From contig OZ024843.1 of NCBI GenBank assembly GCA_964017145.1, positions 3,614,443-3,678,442 on the forward strand: a stretch of 64,000 nucleotides of DNA, written 5' to 3'. Shown one piece after another: positions 22,093-33,809 of the stretch (position 1 is the stretch's first letter; every line of letters begins with the position of its first letter). This DNA comes from Agrocybe praecox. Taxonomy: Eukaryota > Basidiomycota > Agaricomycetes > Agaricales > Agrocybaceae. Both the position numbers and the translations under genes were made by a program. The notes below the pieces were generated by a model. The model worked only from the letters and a program-made list of their open reading frames with translations, made no database searches and had not been told where the DNA came from.

Positions 22093-24841
22093 TCAGAGAT
22101 CTGCGCTCTCAAGTTCCCTCATCTTGACCCACATGCCTCCCTATCGATGAAAATTTCAATTCGGCAAACTTTATCCACCAGAGGAACGAAAAAAGTCTAA
22201 CCTTTATAAACATGGTCATATGAGACACGAGATATACTTTTTCCATCGCCCTTCTTTCTTCGGGGGCGTCCTTCCACTCGGGCGGTGGAGGAAGATTGGC
22301 TGCGTCATCGAGCGCGAAGCCAGTGAACCTCTGAAGAAGACGAACAATATAATATGTCGCTTCGTGGTATGCAAACTGAAAAAAGCGTATCGTAAACGTC
22401 TTGTTATGTCACGGTATATCAGTAAAGATGCCAGGATGTGTACCTGTTGCCCAAGGCAAATTCTGGGTCCTGCATTGAAGGGACAAAAGATGAAGGGGTT
22501 AGGAGTCAAATACTTGTGAAGCCTTTCGTCTAGGAACCGGTCGGGATCGAACTGGAGGGCTATTTATGAAAAGGTTTGTCAGACGCTGGTCCAGTATGAT
22601 GGCACGAAGTTAATTCGCATACCGTCAGGACCCCACAAATCTGTCCTCATTTGCATGTACATAATACTATAGTTGCATCTAAGAGCAATAAATATCAGGA
22701 ACCCTCACGAGAGGAAATAAACCAAGCAATATAATGAGCGTACTGGGTATTTGCAGGGATATAGATGGGCTTTTGGCCTCCAGCAGCGGGGAGAACAACG
22801 GGGCTATTGGAGAACCTGTTTGAAATAGGTTAATCACAACGTTTGTGAGCAATTTTGGTGTGCAGAATATCCTGACCTAATATCAACAGGTCTGTTCGAG
22901 AAGAAGGGGAAGGTGAGCGCAGATCAGGGGACGAGACTGACTAACTTAAACGTACACGGGGGGATACAACCGCAAAACCTCTTCAAGTCCACACATTAAG
23001 ACGAGAAGTCATAGGAAATCGCAAGAGAAAAAGGAGACGTACCATTAAGAAATGCCCTCATATACTTCATCTCCCTCATTTGTCCGTATGTTGGTTTGCC
23101 TGAAGGACCGACCTTCTCAAATATCTCAGCACGAAGTCGCTTCTCAACCTCAGGGTGCTCAATGATCATGAGTAAGGAGAACGTGAGGAGAGCCATAGTC
23201 TAGGGGACGTTGTTTAAAACGCAGTCTCGTCATTTGAAATAGAAAATGCCTACCGTATCCCGTCCTGCTACGAGCAAGTTGATTAATTCGTCCTTGAGAA
23301 ACTTAGGATCTGCAGGATTCGATGATTAAATCAAGTAAGGGGGCCAAGGTCCCTGCTCAAAACTTACCCTGGGTATGTTTAACCAGATGATCCAACAAAG
23401 TCAGGTCCTCTTCGTCGTTCGCCTTCTCTTCGTTTTTGATCTTTCGTTCCTCTTCCTTTATCAGGGCCTCTTGCAAGAGAGGTTCAATGTAGCTTTCGAT
23501 TGTATTTCTCAAAGGCGCGATCCGGTCTCCTTTGATTTCACCTAGAGGCCAGTCTCCACCAAGACCGACACGTGAAACGGAGAGAATAAGACCTTCGGTG
23601 AACGCCGTTATGAATGTATTGGATGGGTGGTTATAGAACGAAGGTGCGATTGGGACCTGAAGATTCGGAGGGTAAGGAAGGCCTGCAGAAAGAGAATCCA
23701 CATTGTATCCAAAAAGGAATTGTGTGGCAGAGTCGAGCGTGAAGCGCCCAAATAGATCCTGGATTTATAAGTTTATAAGTAGCGTGAGATGGCAAAAGAC
23801 TTTGAAATCGACACAAAAGTACAAGGACGATGCTTTACCTGGAAATCGATAGAATGGCCTTCCTTGGCTCTTGAGCTAGCCTCGTTCAAAGAAAGAGTGC
23901 AGTTTCGGTCGTAAATCTCAAAGTCGCTAATTCGCTCACGGGTAAAAAATGGTCGCGTCATTGTGCGGTGGAACCTTGTGTTGTGGTTAGTTAACCCGCG
24001 ACATGGAAAGAATTGGAAAACGATACACACCTCCATATTTCGCCTACACATTTTAGATAACAACAAAACATCTCATGATCAACCAACTACGCGAAGTCGC
24101 CAGAATATAACGTGTACGAACCGTCTGCATTGAAAACACCTGAACCAAGCATTGAAGCCATCTGCGCAATAAAGGTTGGTCCTTTTTCAAACTCATCGAA
24201 CTGGGTAGCTAGAATGGCCTAAAGAGATTAACAGGAGGACATGTTTAGAGAGGCGATAAAGTTAAGTTTAACTGATCATTACATTACCTTGACGTGTTCT
24301 GGTTCGAACGTAACGACCTATTCAATGACACCGTTATGGCCTGCTTCGAGAGGCTGGCAACATCCTGGAACTAAAACTCACTATTCTGTTGGTCAAAAGA
24401 CTGAATTGGTACGTATTCCCGTATGTTTTTGACCACTGATATATCATGTTGCCTGTGTGCAACCGCATCGTGTTAATTGCTCGTAAAAGCATGATCCAGT
24501 CAGCAAAACATACCTGGGTACCCGACTCTAGTACTCTCAATCAAATCAGGTATGATACCAATAGCGGTCTCCTTAATGTGAGGTGGCGAAACTGCTCCTC
24601 GGTTCCTGGCTTCCAATGGGTCGGCAATCCATTTCGTGTAATACCATGTAACGAAGAAGAATGTAGGTCGCGCAAAGAGGCAAATGAGGATTCCAATCCA
24701 CGAGTCCGCAGCAGGAACGACGGTCGGTTTGGCTTGATGTAAGAACCGAAGTGCAAGGTATGTAACCGCTGAAGGAACGACAAAATAGGGGATTAAGGAG
24801 AGGAAATACGTCGACCGATAGTCGACATTTTTCACAAACAT
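22093..24841 (-). CDS. Cytochrome P450 monooxygenase (CYP63/CYP52-clan-like)
   Basis: Sixteen exons are inferred, ending at a stop at 22093. The N-terminus has two hydrophobic segments (ER membrane anchor). P450 landmarks follow in order: helix C region [13 protein letters not shown], helix I AGRDTT, helix [13 protein letters not shown], the TQCNYS...MRTDLWGPD region, PDRF and the heme-binding loop [12 protein letters not shown] with the Cys ligand. The C-terminus [18 protein letters not shown] is recovered by a 61-nt intron. One exon (22877-22891) is only 15 nt, encoding PVDI plus split codons; without it the helix K segment is interrupted. The family hydroxylates hydrophobic substrates (alkanes, fatty acids, xenobiotics) using electrons from P450 reductase. 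Subfamily assignment is from memory of the motif and is tentative. Confidence 0.9.
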
Positions 24842-25479
24842 CTTCGTTGTTTGACTAATGTGTGTGTGTTCGCCACTGCGTAGTCCGTAATGAAGGGGGT
24901 TGCAGTCGCGTCCTAAGACACACTAATCACGTATCAACGCGTCTTTATATAAAACGTACACCACGGTTATACATCAGACAAACATCATTGCACTGGTAAA
25001 TCCGAATTTACTACCTTCAAGATGGGTTTAACGGTTGTGAACGCAATGGTCGAGACTGAAATGTCAAACATTGCCCTGAGACCGCAGTCGTCAACGGAAA
25101 ATCGGCATGTCCGAGAAATCGTCATCGGTCATGACATTTGTAAGAGCATTGGCATAAAACACTAATAACGGATTTGGGGATGCCGGGTATGGCATTCCAG
25201 AAGAGCTATTCACAAATAAAATACACGGAAGACGAGTTAGTGCCCAAAGCTTACTTACAAAGTAGTTGGGTTTGGGGCATAGGCAAGAAGAATTTAACAA
25301 GGATTATTAGCCCCAGAAGAAACTGCATGCGCGTAGATGTCGACTGCACGTCAGACGTATGCGGTTAGATGATTCATGGGAATTCCGTCATGTTAGAGGC
25401 TGCGTACCTCAGGCTATGCGTAGTACACACCGATATCAAAACACAAAAAAAACAGGGGCGGTTATTACAGCCCCAACGT
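24842..25479. other. Intergenic region between P450 and tRNA-Leu
   Basis: Contains the P450 promoter (minus strand, immediately above 24841). Short frames near 25091-25368 show no conserved features. A P450-type TATA box was not identified. Confidence 0.3.
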
Positions 25480-25483
25480 AAAA
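25480..25483 (-). terminator. RNA polymerase III T-tract of tRNA-Leu
   Basis: On the minus strand TTTT follows the discriminator base by 2 nt, the usual Pol III termination signal. Confidence 0.6.
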
Positions 25484-25485
25484 GA

Positions 25486-25581
25486 TGACAACAGAGGGAT
25501 TCGAACCCTCGCCCTTTCGGACCAGATGAAGCGCTTACAAGTACCTGATTCTGGCGCCTTAGACCACTCGGCCATATTGCC
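25486..25581 (-). tRNA. tRNA-Leu (anticodon CAG), with intron
   Basis: The minus-strand sequence folds as a class II tRNA. The acceptor stem is GGCAATA paired with TGTTGTC (with G-T pairs), the D-arm starts TGGCCGAGTGG, the anticodon stem is CCAGA/TCTGG, and the T-arm is GAGGGTTCGAATCCCTC. The seven-base loop reads CAG as anticodon if a 16-nt intron (TACTTGTAAGCGCTTC) one base after the anticodon is removed, the canonical nuclear position. It decodes CUG as leucine. Internal A and B boxes are present. Confidence 0.92.
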
Positions 25582-25970
25582 ATGTCTAATCTTTCACAGA
25601 GCGACGTCATCGTGCTGGGATGGCATTTGATGAGATTACCATCATCGGCGGTGCCAGCTAAGCCACAGCCTTGTAATTTGAATTGCTGCAGATTCTTTCT
25701 TGTCTTCCTTCTTTTCTATCAGGCCATTTTATATCCTGTAAGTGAAATATCTGGCTAGTCTCCATGCTCAAACTCAATTCGATACTGTACAGCATTTACT
25801 CCGGTACAGACTTATAAAGTAATACCTGACCTATTTAAAATCGTGACCATTCTGAGCGTTCATCCTCGAATTCCAATCAGACCACCACACAGATACCTTA
25901 ACGTTTTGAAAAACTTCTAAATCGCCTAAAGACAAACATAATAACGACAACAATACCAACAATAACGACG

Positions 25971-27448
25971 ATGTCCCAACAAGCTTCAGCCTCGCCCATG
26001 CCTGAAGGCGTGACAGATCCCAACTACCGCCCCGAGCCTGGTCGCTTGGGAAACCTTACGCAAGTGCAATTGCATACCTTGGAGAAGCTTAAGAAGGAGC
26101 TGATCGACGAAGGAAAGTTTGTGCCGGAGAGGATGGATGATGCGATGCTTCTGAGGTGGGTTTTTCATTGTGCTTTTCCTTCACTTTTGTTGGCACGCTC
26201 TGTTTGATTCGGGTCTAGGCGAGATGCATTTTGGAAAACGTACCAACGTCTGCTAGGCGATCTGGAATTCTCTGGCGTTGGTGCTCGACGGCGGTGCCAT
26301 TGGCAGATCTGCTGGACTGCCATCTACAATGATGCTGCCCCTATGGGGTGCCGCAATCTGCGCCTAACTGGATCTTACAGGGCGGACGTGGATTCACTGG
26401 TGGATGTGTACGAGTTCGCGCTCTGCATCCCGACGTCGGTAATGTCATTCGACTTGGGGACGATTTGTGGGACAGTTATGCCTATCCTTGTGAAGGGCTA
26501 TTCTGTGATTGACACGTTACATTGGAGATGAACGTTGGATATTCTTCATAACATCTTTCTTTGGACCTTACCCCCTTTGTTGGTTTCATTGAGCCTATCC
26601 AATTTTCCACCCTTTTTTGTGGGCCAGGTTCTGATAAATTTCCCAATAATCTAGGTTCCTTCGAGCTCGTAAATTTGACTTGCTCAAGACGAAAGAGATG
26701 CTTCTAGCGGCCGAAAAGTGGAGGGTAGACTTCGGCGTGGACAATATCGTAAAGTGAGTCTTTTCAATACCAGGACGATCGAGCTAGCATCCGACATTTG
26801 GCACAGAACTTTCGACTTCAAAGAGAAAGTAGAGGTTGACAAATACTACCCACAATACTACCATAAAACCGACAAGGTAAATAAATAGTTGCCTGATATT
26901 TCTTGAAATACGAGATGCTAACCGTCACAATGCAGGATGGCAGGCCATTATATGTCGAACGTCTAGGCAAGCTCGATATCGGCGCTCTCTACAAAGTCAC
27001 CACCCAGGAACGTCTCCTACAGCGCCTCGTCCTTGAATATGAGAAATTCCTGACCGACCGTCTCCCCGCGTGCTCAGCAGCAGCAGGACACCCCGTCGAA
27101 AACATCTGCACCATCCTCGACTTGCAAGGCGTCAGCATGAGCAATTTCTACATGGTCAAGGACTACTTGAGCGCTGCGTCAAGCATCGGGCAAGATCGGT
27201 ACCCAGAGACGATGGGTAAATTTTACATCATCAACGCCCCTTGGGCATTCACCGCCGTATGGATGGTGATCAAGCCCTGGTTGGACGTAGTGACAGTCAA
27301 CAAGATCAAGATCTTGGGAGGCGGATACAAGGACGAGTTGAAGAAGCAGATTCCTTTGGAGAACCTGCCCAAAGATTTCGGGGGCCTGTGCGAATGCGCT
27401 GGAGGGTGCTCAATGAGTGATGCGGGCCCTTGGAACAAGCAGGCTTAG
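25971..27448 (+). CDS. SEC14: Sec14-like phosphatidylinositol/phosphatidylcholine transfer protein
   Basis: Four exons: 25971-26155, 26655-26753, 26807-26876 and 26936-27448 (867 nt, 288 aa, close to the about 300 of yeast Sec14). The CRAL-TRIO N-terminal region ([16 protein letters not shown]) is followed by the lipid-binding domain: [39 protein letters not shown] and FGGLCEC near the end. Sec14 proteins exchange PI and PC between membranes and maintain Golgi lipid composition for secretion. Intron 1 is 499 nt, roughly nine times the usual size here; its middle has GC-rich, coding-like composition but no recognisable domain, so it may hold an insertion. The other introns are 53 and 59 nt. 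Assignment to the Sec14 family is firm; which paralog is unknown. Confidence 0.93.
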
Positions 27449-27654
27449 ATTTATGGTCGGCTTGGTTTGAAGAGTTGATTAGTTTACTACCCTTGTTTCA
27501 TCTTTCTTCGTTTTCTTATTTGTTGCGCTTTAGAAATTGGAGTTCGAATTAATGCCTGTCTTTTCTTTCTCCTTTCCGTTCCCCGTCGATCTATGACTGG
27601 ATCCATGGAAGAATTTGTGGGAAAACGTGCACCATGCTGGCTCTCTGTCGGTTT

Positions 27655-30239
27655 TCATCCCCCACAAAATAAAAGTGTGCTAAAGAACAGGCAATAACAA
27701 ATATTTAAATATAAATTTCTAATCCAACCTATCCATTGTAGCTGCCTGCGGATGATCTCTTGATACTCCGGCGCAAGGTTCAATATTCCTCTGACATACA
27801 TATCGACCATCTTTATTTGCCTTGCCCACTTGTATGGATCCCTCTGCCAGCCAGCATTGGGGCGCAAGTACTCAGTCAATTTCGGGTGGTGGGGGAATTT
27901 CCTGAGGATTAGAATCAGTGCATTCAAAGCGGTCCAGTGATCATGGTCGGTCTTGTTTATTGTGACGTCCCTGTATGAAAATGGGCAACTAATATTATGG
28001 TTTCTCGAGTAGTGAAAGGGGTCTACTCACTGATCTAAGACTAACAGTACGCCATAGGCCAAGTCGACGTATCTCGGAATTGTGGACCAGATCGTGAAGG
28101 ATCCTGGAAGAATTCCCCAAAGAAACGGTAATAAAATTGATGATGACGAGAAATCAACAACGGCAGCTTGTAAGTCGACTGGAGGAGGTCAACCAGAGTT
28201 GGCAGAACGATGCTTTGCGTTTTTCTCATGTCCAACGCCATTGCTGTATATATCCTCTGCAATTGCAACCTGGACGTGTCGTTGGGCATCTTTTTGAATG
28301 TTGCTGATATTCTGGAGTGCAAATAGCCGTCGAAACCGGCGCTGTAACGTGCACAGGTGTAGTTGTCCGTTGTTTTACCTTCAGGGCACTGTATATGCAT
28401 TTAATAGGTGACCTTATGAATGGGAAAATGACTTACCTCCGCTTTAATCCATCCGATAAAATCGAAGATATGTTCTGGGACACTGATTATATCATCAGTC
28501 ATTCCTTCGATATCGATATAATCCAAGCATTCAAGGTATTGCTGAAATTGTAGGTTCTGAATCCATTGTTGGAAATGTGGAGATCTGAGATATTGTGGTA
28601 CTGCCAATTTCATCCTATCGCTATATAATGCACGGCATGTCTCTAGACACGTCGCAAAAGACATACGAAAGCAGGGTTGTCCGACTTCTTCTTCTCCATC
28701 TAGAAAAGGGGGGATGAGTGACAGGCGCAGTTGGCTATTATACACCAACTCCACTTACTGTTTTCCATCGTTCGATGTAAATGGATGCATTCTCGAAGGC
28801 GCGTTTACAGATCTTCGCGGAAGCCTTGACATTGTTAAGATGGAATTTATTTGACCTCGTTTCATCAAGAAAATAGTCCTCTAGCGAAGCGTGCAATACC
28901 CGTATGGATCCTGTTTCTGCTGGTGTGGGAACATATAGGACTGACCGCAAGTCACCTAAGAGAATTTGCAGATATCCTTGGGAATACCCCAAAAACTCCT
29001 CAATTACTGAAGGCTCTAGATAGTGCCAAGTATGCCTGGGAGCGAAATGTTGAAATTTACCATTCAAGTCCATGAAAAAGGCATAAGCAAGAATATCAAA
29101 TACCCGTGAAAGACTGGAACTGGAAACTGATTCGAAGATCCGAGTGTACAAAGAATCCAGCTCTGCGAATGGATTTTGACTTTCCGTGGGCTTCAGGTCA
29201 ATAATCATCTGTAAGCGATCATGGGGACTGCCTCGGCGATCCTCTACGAATCTGACGACAGTGGCCGCGTAGATAAATTGGCCACTGGATTTCTTCGCGA
29301 TCCAACGGAGGGCGTCACTAGAGGGCCACGAGAAGGGTATAAATGGTGCCATGGGATGTGTTTCTTCGATTTGCTTCATTTTGCGGGAGAGATAAGCCTG
29401 GATGTCATTGTCAGCTCGATAATCGACGTCTAACGATAACCGCCGGGTTCGTGAGTATAGAGGTTCAGTGTTGAAAGACTCCCGGATTTCAAGTTCTGGA
29501 CGACTCGCGATCAACATGAGGAGTGGGTTAAAATCATGATACGCCATGGTTGTCGCTAGGGTAGAAAGGATATAGGCTTGCATATCCTTTCCTTCATATT
29601 CGTCGAGTCGATCAATTATTATGAGACAAGGCTCTGCAACGAAGGTAGAGCTGGAATTGTGCAGCGCAACAAGAGGCTGTGTGATTAGGGCGTCCATCTG
29701 AGATGTAATGTTCTGAGAAAAAATCGTCGGTGTTTTCTCTATTGCTTTGGATATATACCACGAGAGCTCAGGCATATGAAGGCTCAGTTGGTACGCCAGC
29801 GTAGGAATAAACCCGTTTGCATTGCTAGCACCACGACCAAGCCTGGAGAAGAAGAAAGTTGCGGCAAGTAATCCTCGCTCCTGACAAATCTTGCCGAAAG
29901 TATTCGCAATAGATGACTTTCCCGCACCAGCTGCACCGAACAGCCATAAAACTGACTTTCCGTCACCTTGGGACTCGGCCCATCTTAGTAAGTCGTTTAT
30001 CAGGGCCTCACGCGTTCCTTCAAAACATTTGGGTGCATCGTATCTCGCGTCAGAGTCCAATAAAGCACTGGTGGTAATATTCCTTTTAAGGACTTCAATG
30101 CCTATATATTTGAGATACTATTAGTATTTAAAATATGTATAATTTGGGATTGCACACCTTTTGAATCCTTGGCCCCTTGTTCTTGATTTTGGATGAAGGT
30201 TCCTCCGTTCACCATTACATTCCGCCCACGGTCACACAT
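27655..30239 (-). CDS. NACHT-domain NLR-like STAND NTPase
   Basis: Six exons: 30239-30158, 30101-28746, 28699-28437, 28388-28148, 28103-28031 and 27970-27655 (2331 nt, 776 aa). The N-terminus has the short family motif VNGGTFIQN, then YDAPKCFEGTRE leads into the NACHT domain. Walker A is GAAGAGKSS (about residue 83), Walker B CLIIIDRLDEY, followed by LLMLIASRPE (sensor-1-like). A winged-helix-like region (LGDLRSVLYVP, RVLHASLEDYFLD) and a divergent helical C-terminus follow. No WD40, ankyrin or TPR repeats are present. In fungi such proteins act in heterokaryon incompatibility and programmed cell death as ATP/GTP-driven oligomerising switches. Only an about 27-residue region precedes the linker, so no effector domain is evident. 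Two introns use weaker donors (GTGTAT, GTCATC), but each restores the frame. Confidence 0.88.
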
Positions 30240-30833
30240 TTACTAGGGATTAGATTCCTCAAATTAGCATCGGGACATTCATCATCTCTAGAACCTAAGT
30301 ACCTTCAACTTCAAGCCTTATAAGGACACCAGAACTTACTAGAACTGGACGTAGTTATTAACTGAAGTACTGACTTGGTACTGACTTGTCCTGATCAAGC
30401 TGTACAAACTGTCACGTTCACACGGTGACAATAGTGCCTGGTGAGGTGACTGTGTCACTAGATGCAGTTACGTCTTTTTGCTCAAAATATGTGAAAATAA
30501 AGCAAAAACCTCATAGACAGGGTCTTATAATTTGACTCAAAGCATGCATGTTTTATTTTGTCAGAGTGTCAAAAATGTGACGCCTTATTATGCAAGAAAG
30601 TCGCACAGATATTATGCAAATATCATTCGGCTGGCAGAATTTATTCAATGAATACATAATTTTTAATATTTTTGTTGACGTCGGAGCCAAATTTTCTGAA
30701 AAAATTGGGATGATTTTCTTTTGTTTCCATTTCATTAATTTGGCGCACCAATTTCTACAAACTGGGCTGACTTTTGAATTGAAATCGGGGCAAACCGACT
30801 TCTCGGGCCTTCATCAGAATTAAATTCGGCTTA
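30240..30833. other. Promoter side of the NLR gene and AT-rich spacer
   Basis: No gene. Directly above 30239 lies the presumed NLR promoter. The remainder is AT-rich and ends at the first foldback element; its last three bases, TTA, are that element's target duplication. Confidence 0.35.
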
Positions 30834-31587
30834 CACTGCTGGCTCTGATAGCTATATATCCGACATATACCTAAAAAATATACGTAATGCGTATTTATCT
30901 ATATGTTGGACATACACATGATGTGTATTTTAAACATACGTTCGGCATACAGATGATATGTATGCCGGCCGTATCTCCGACATACACATGATGTGTATGC
31001 TACGGTATATGTCTGGAATACAGCCGACATATATTTAATGTGTATGTCGGCTGTATTCTCGACATACACGTGACATATATTTTAGACCTATATTCCGGAC
31101 ATACATATTACATATATTCCCACAATATGGCGTGGAAATATCGAGCGGCACGTTGGGCGGCACGAAGTGGATAACCAGCGACTCGCAAAGATCCGAGCCT
31201 CGACTCGCTAATCTGGTTCACAGCGAGTCACTGGTTATCCACTTCACAGCGTGTCCTAATTGAGCGAATGCAGTCAGCGTATCAGCGTGCCGCTCAGCGA
31301 CACGAGTCCTATATTTCCACGCTATATTTTGGGAATATACGTAATATAAATTTCTAACATACTTCTGAAAATATACGTAATATGTATGTCCGGAATATAG
31401 GTTTAAAATGTATGTAACGTGTATGTCGAGAATACAGCCGACATACACATTAAATATATGTCGGCTGTATTCCAGACATATACCGTAGCATACACATCAT
31501 GTGTATGTCCAATATATAGGTAAATAAATACATATTACGTATATTTTTTAGGTATATGTCGGACATATAGCTATCAGGCCAGCAGTG
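30834..31587. mobile_element. Foldback element, about 370-bp arms, TTA target duplication
   Basis: Almost the whole 754 bp is one imperfect palindrome: the left end CACTGCTGGCTCTGATAGC is matched at the right by its reverse complement ending CCAGCAGTG. TTA is duplicated at both flanks (30831-30833 and 31588-31590). Both arms are packed with variants of GACATACACATGATGTGTATG, itself palindromic, like the subterminal repeats of CACTA-type elements. The 5' CACTG end and 3-bp duplication fit CACTA/CMC, although PIF/Harbinger also makes 3-bp duplications. There is no transposase. Confidence 0.8.
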
Positions 31588-31712
31588 TTAGTTATAATCA
31601 AATATAAGCCGGACATTCCACTAGAATCAAAATTCGGCCACTCCAAATAATGAATCTCCGACCTAATTTAGTAATCGGTCCAGCAAACTGATTTGCCGAC
31701 CTGACTTAAAAT

Positions 31713-32923
31713 ATGCCTGGACTCTTAGTCCAGGTTTTGTCATACACATGGTTTACCATTTATAGTAACATTTTTCAGACTCCGCTTTGGTCTTACGTCA
31801 CTACACTGCCTCCTTACCGTACATATGTGCGTGCTACCTTTTATGGTAACCTGTACAAATCGTCTTGGTCAAAATTTTCTTACAAGAGTGGGGCTGGGCT
31901 CCCCGGCTGAGGCTCATTTACAAATTTGGTTTCGGCCTACAGTAGAAGAGGGGAAAAAACATATAAAAAGCATGGCATAATAAATATTTCTGGATTAGAA
32001 ATCATATTTTTACATGACCAGTTAACTGTCGATTTCGCACTAGTACGCACTGCATACCGGTTCGGATAATAAAAATATGATTTCTAATCCAGAAATATTT
32101 ATTATGTTATGATTTTTATATGTTTTTCCCCTCTTCTACCGTAGGCCGAAACGAAATTTGTAAATGGGCCTCACCCGGGGAGCCCAGCCCCACTCTTGTA
32201 AGAAAATTTTGACAAAAACGATTTGTACAGGTTACCATACACGGCGAGCATCGATATGTCAAATGCGATGACACAGTATGATATCAAATCACATGTCAAA
32301 TGCTGTGCTAGCTGCCGAGGTCAGCCGTTGACGAAGTTCCTCAACGTTTTTCTTCGCTCCTCAGCAGAAACAACTTTTTTGCATGATCATCAGTAATTCT
32401 ATTCCACAATCGCCATAGAGAAACAGTATAAATGCTCAAAAAATATTAATATTTCAACTCTGGCAGGCCAGAACCCTGTTATACATTCTGGATCCAATGG
32501 GGTGGTCTTCGCCTGGTTTGACCTTTGGTATGTGGGTGGAAAACATAAGTAAAGGGAACATTTTCCATTTTTTGAACATTTTCATAGGACAAGAGGAAGT
32601 TAACTCGACGTTTTCAAAGATATTTAGGGAAGAACGGCAGTGACCACACATCGTCGAAGGTGCAGAGAGCAGCGATGCCGGGCGGCGGGGTCAATATTTG
32701 TCTTTAATTACTATCACTGCATTTGACAAACATTTGACATCGTACTGTGTCATCGCATTTGACATATCTATGCCCGCCGTGATAAAAGGTAGCATGCAGT
32801 GGCATGCACATATGTACGGTAAGGAGGCAGTGCAGTGACATAAGACCGAAGCGGAGTCTGAAAAATGTTACCATAAAGGGTAAACCATGTGTATGACAAA
32901 ACCTGGACTAAGAGTCCAGGCAT
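31713..32923. mobile_element. Outer foldback element carrying a nested insertion
   Basis: The left arm starts TGCCTGGACTCTTAGTCCAGG and the right end is its reverse complement. The arms (about 31713-32020, and 32060-32239 plus 32785-32923) pair over about 300 bp around a short centre near 32040. The right arm is split by the 542-bp element at 32240-32781; removing that element and one copy of ATA restores pairing. The terminal 20 bp is itself a small hairpin. There is no coding capacity. Confidence 0.75.
32240..32781. mobile_element. Nested 542-bp element with ATA target duplication
   Basis: The ends are CACGGCGAGCATCGATATG on the left and the matching reverse complement on the right (CACGGCGGGCATAGATATG), extending about 50 bp with few mismatches. 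ATA is duplicated at 32237-32239 and 32782-32784. The empty site, deduced from the other arm of the host palindrome, reads CCATAAAAGG. The interior is non-coding. Confidence 0.82.
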
Positions 32924-33080
32924 TTCTTACAAGTCATACTAGCAGCCGGATTCTTATTCCTTATTGATCATAAATTGTCTTGTTTTCTGCCACTTGGAAC
33001 CCACACTATATACAAAGACAACAACAATCTTTAAGTGAGTGTATATATGAAAGCTTCAAGCCGAAGGCTATGATATATAT

Positions 33081-33320
33081 CTCGACTAATGCGCGGCTGC
33101 TGGCCAGGTTGGGCTGGTACCGTGGAATGCGCCGAGAGTCAGAATCGGAAGTTTGTACCTCCAGCATGCATAATGCAGGTGCAGCAATACTAGTGGTAGT
33201 ATGCTTACGCATTATTCTAGCACGAAAGATACCATGCATGCATAATACGCTGCCTTTTCTGACTCTAGAGTACGCAATCGGAGCCCAATAGGGAACGAAT
33301 GAAAAGTTGATGATGTTTTT
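33081..33320. repeat. Tandem repeat unit 1 (about 240 bp)
   Basis: Contains GCGCGGCTGCTGGCCAGG, GAGAGTCAGAATC, GCAATACTAGTGG, CCTTTTCTGACTCTA and ends in a T-rich tract. The same ordered words recur in unit 2. The unit starts GC-rich and ends in a T run but shows no clear Pol III A or B box. Confidence 0.65.
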
Positions 33321-33442
33321 TTTTGCCTTGTTCGTCGTTTTTGAGGCAGTAATAGGCCTGGCGTGCATATGCCTGTGAGGCTTATCATTCAAGTCCTATC
33401 TGCCGATAGTCAGTTACATTGAAATAGCCGCTCGATATATAT

Positions 33443-33700
33443 ATAGTATATCTCGACCGATGCATTGCGCGGCTGCTGGCCAAGTTAGGCTGGTGAAATG
33501 CGCAGAGAGTCAGAATCAGTCGTGGCTATTTGCGACGGTATGCATGATGCAGGTGCAGTAATACTAGTGGCCGTATACTTACGCACTAGTCTACTGGCAC
33601 AAAAGACACCACGCATGTGTAATGCGTTGACCTTTTCTGACTCTACGCAGTCGGGGGGCCCAATAGGAAATGAAAAGCTGATCGTGGTTTTTTTCAATTA
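33443..33700. repeat. Tandem repeat unit 2 (about 255 bp)
   Basis: Direct repeat of 33081-33320 about 360 bp downstream, about 75-80 percent similar by eye. The sequence between the units (33321-33442) is not duplicated. Origin unknown; it might be a short interspersed element inserted twice. Confidence 0.65.
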
Positions 33701-33809
33701 GCCGGGCAGGATATCGCGCGAGCGCCGAGCAGATATCTCACCGTTCACGCAACATGATAATTAATAAAAAATCACCATTATCATATTCGTAGTTTTATGC
33801 GCGATAAAT

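Noticed and set aside
28031..28148. Apparent frameshift in the NLR C-terminus
   Set aside because: A 44-nt intron (28147-28104) joins the frames and makes the total length divisible by three, although its donor (GTCATC) is weak.
30834..31587. Repeated GACATACACATGATGTGTATG words considered as a CRISPR array
   Set aside because: Eukaryotic sequence, variable spacing, palindromic arrangement and a target duplication mark it as a transposable element.
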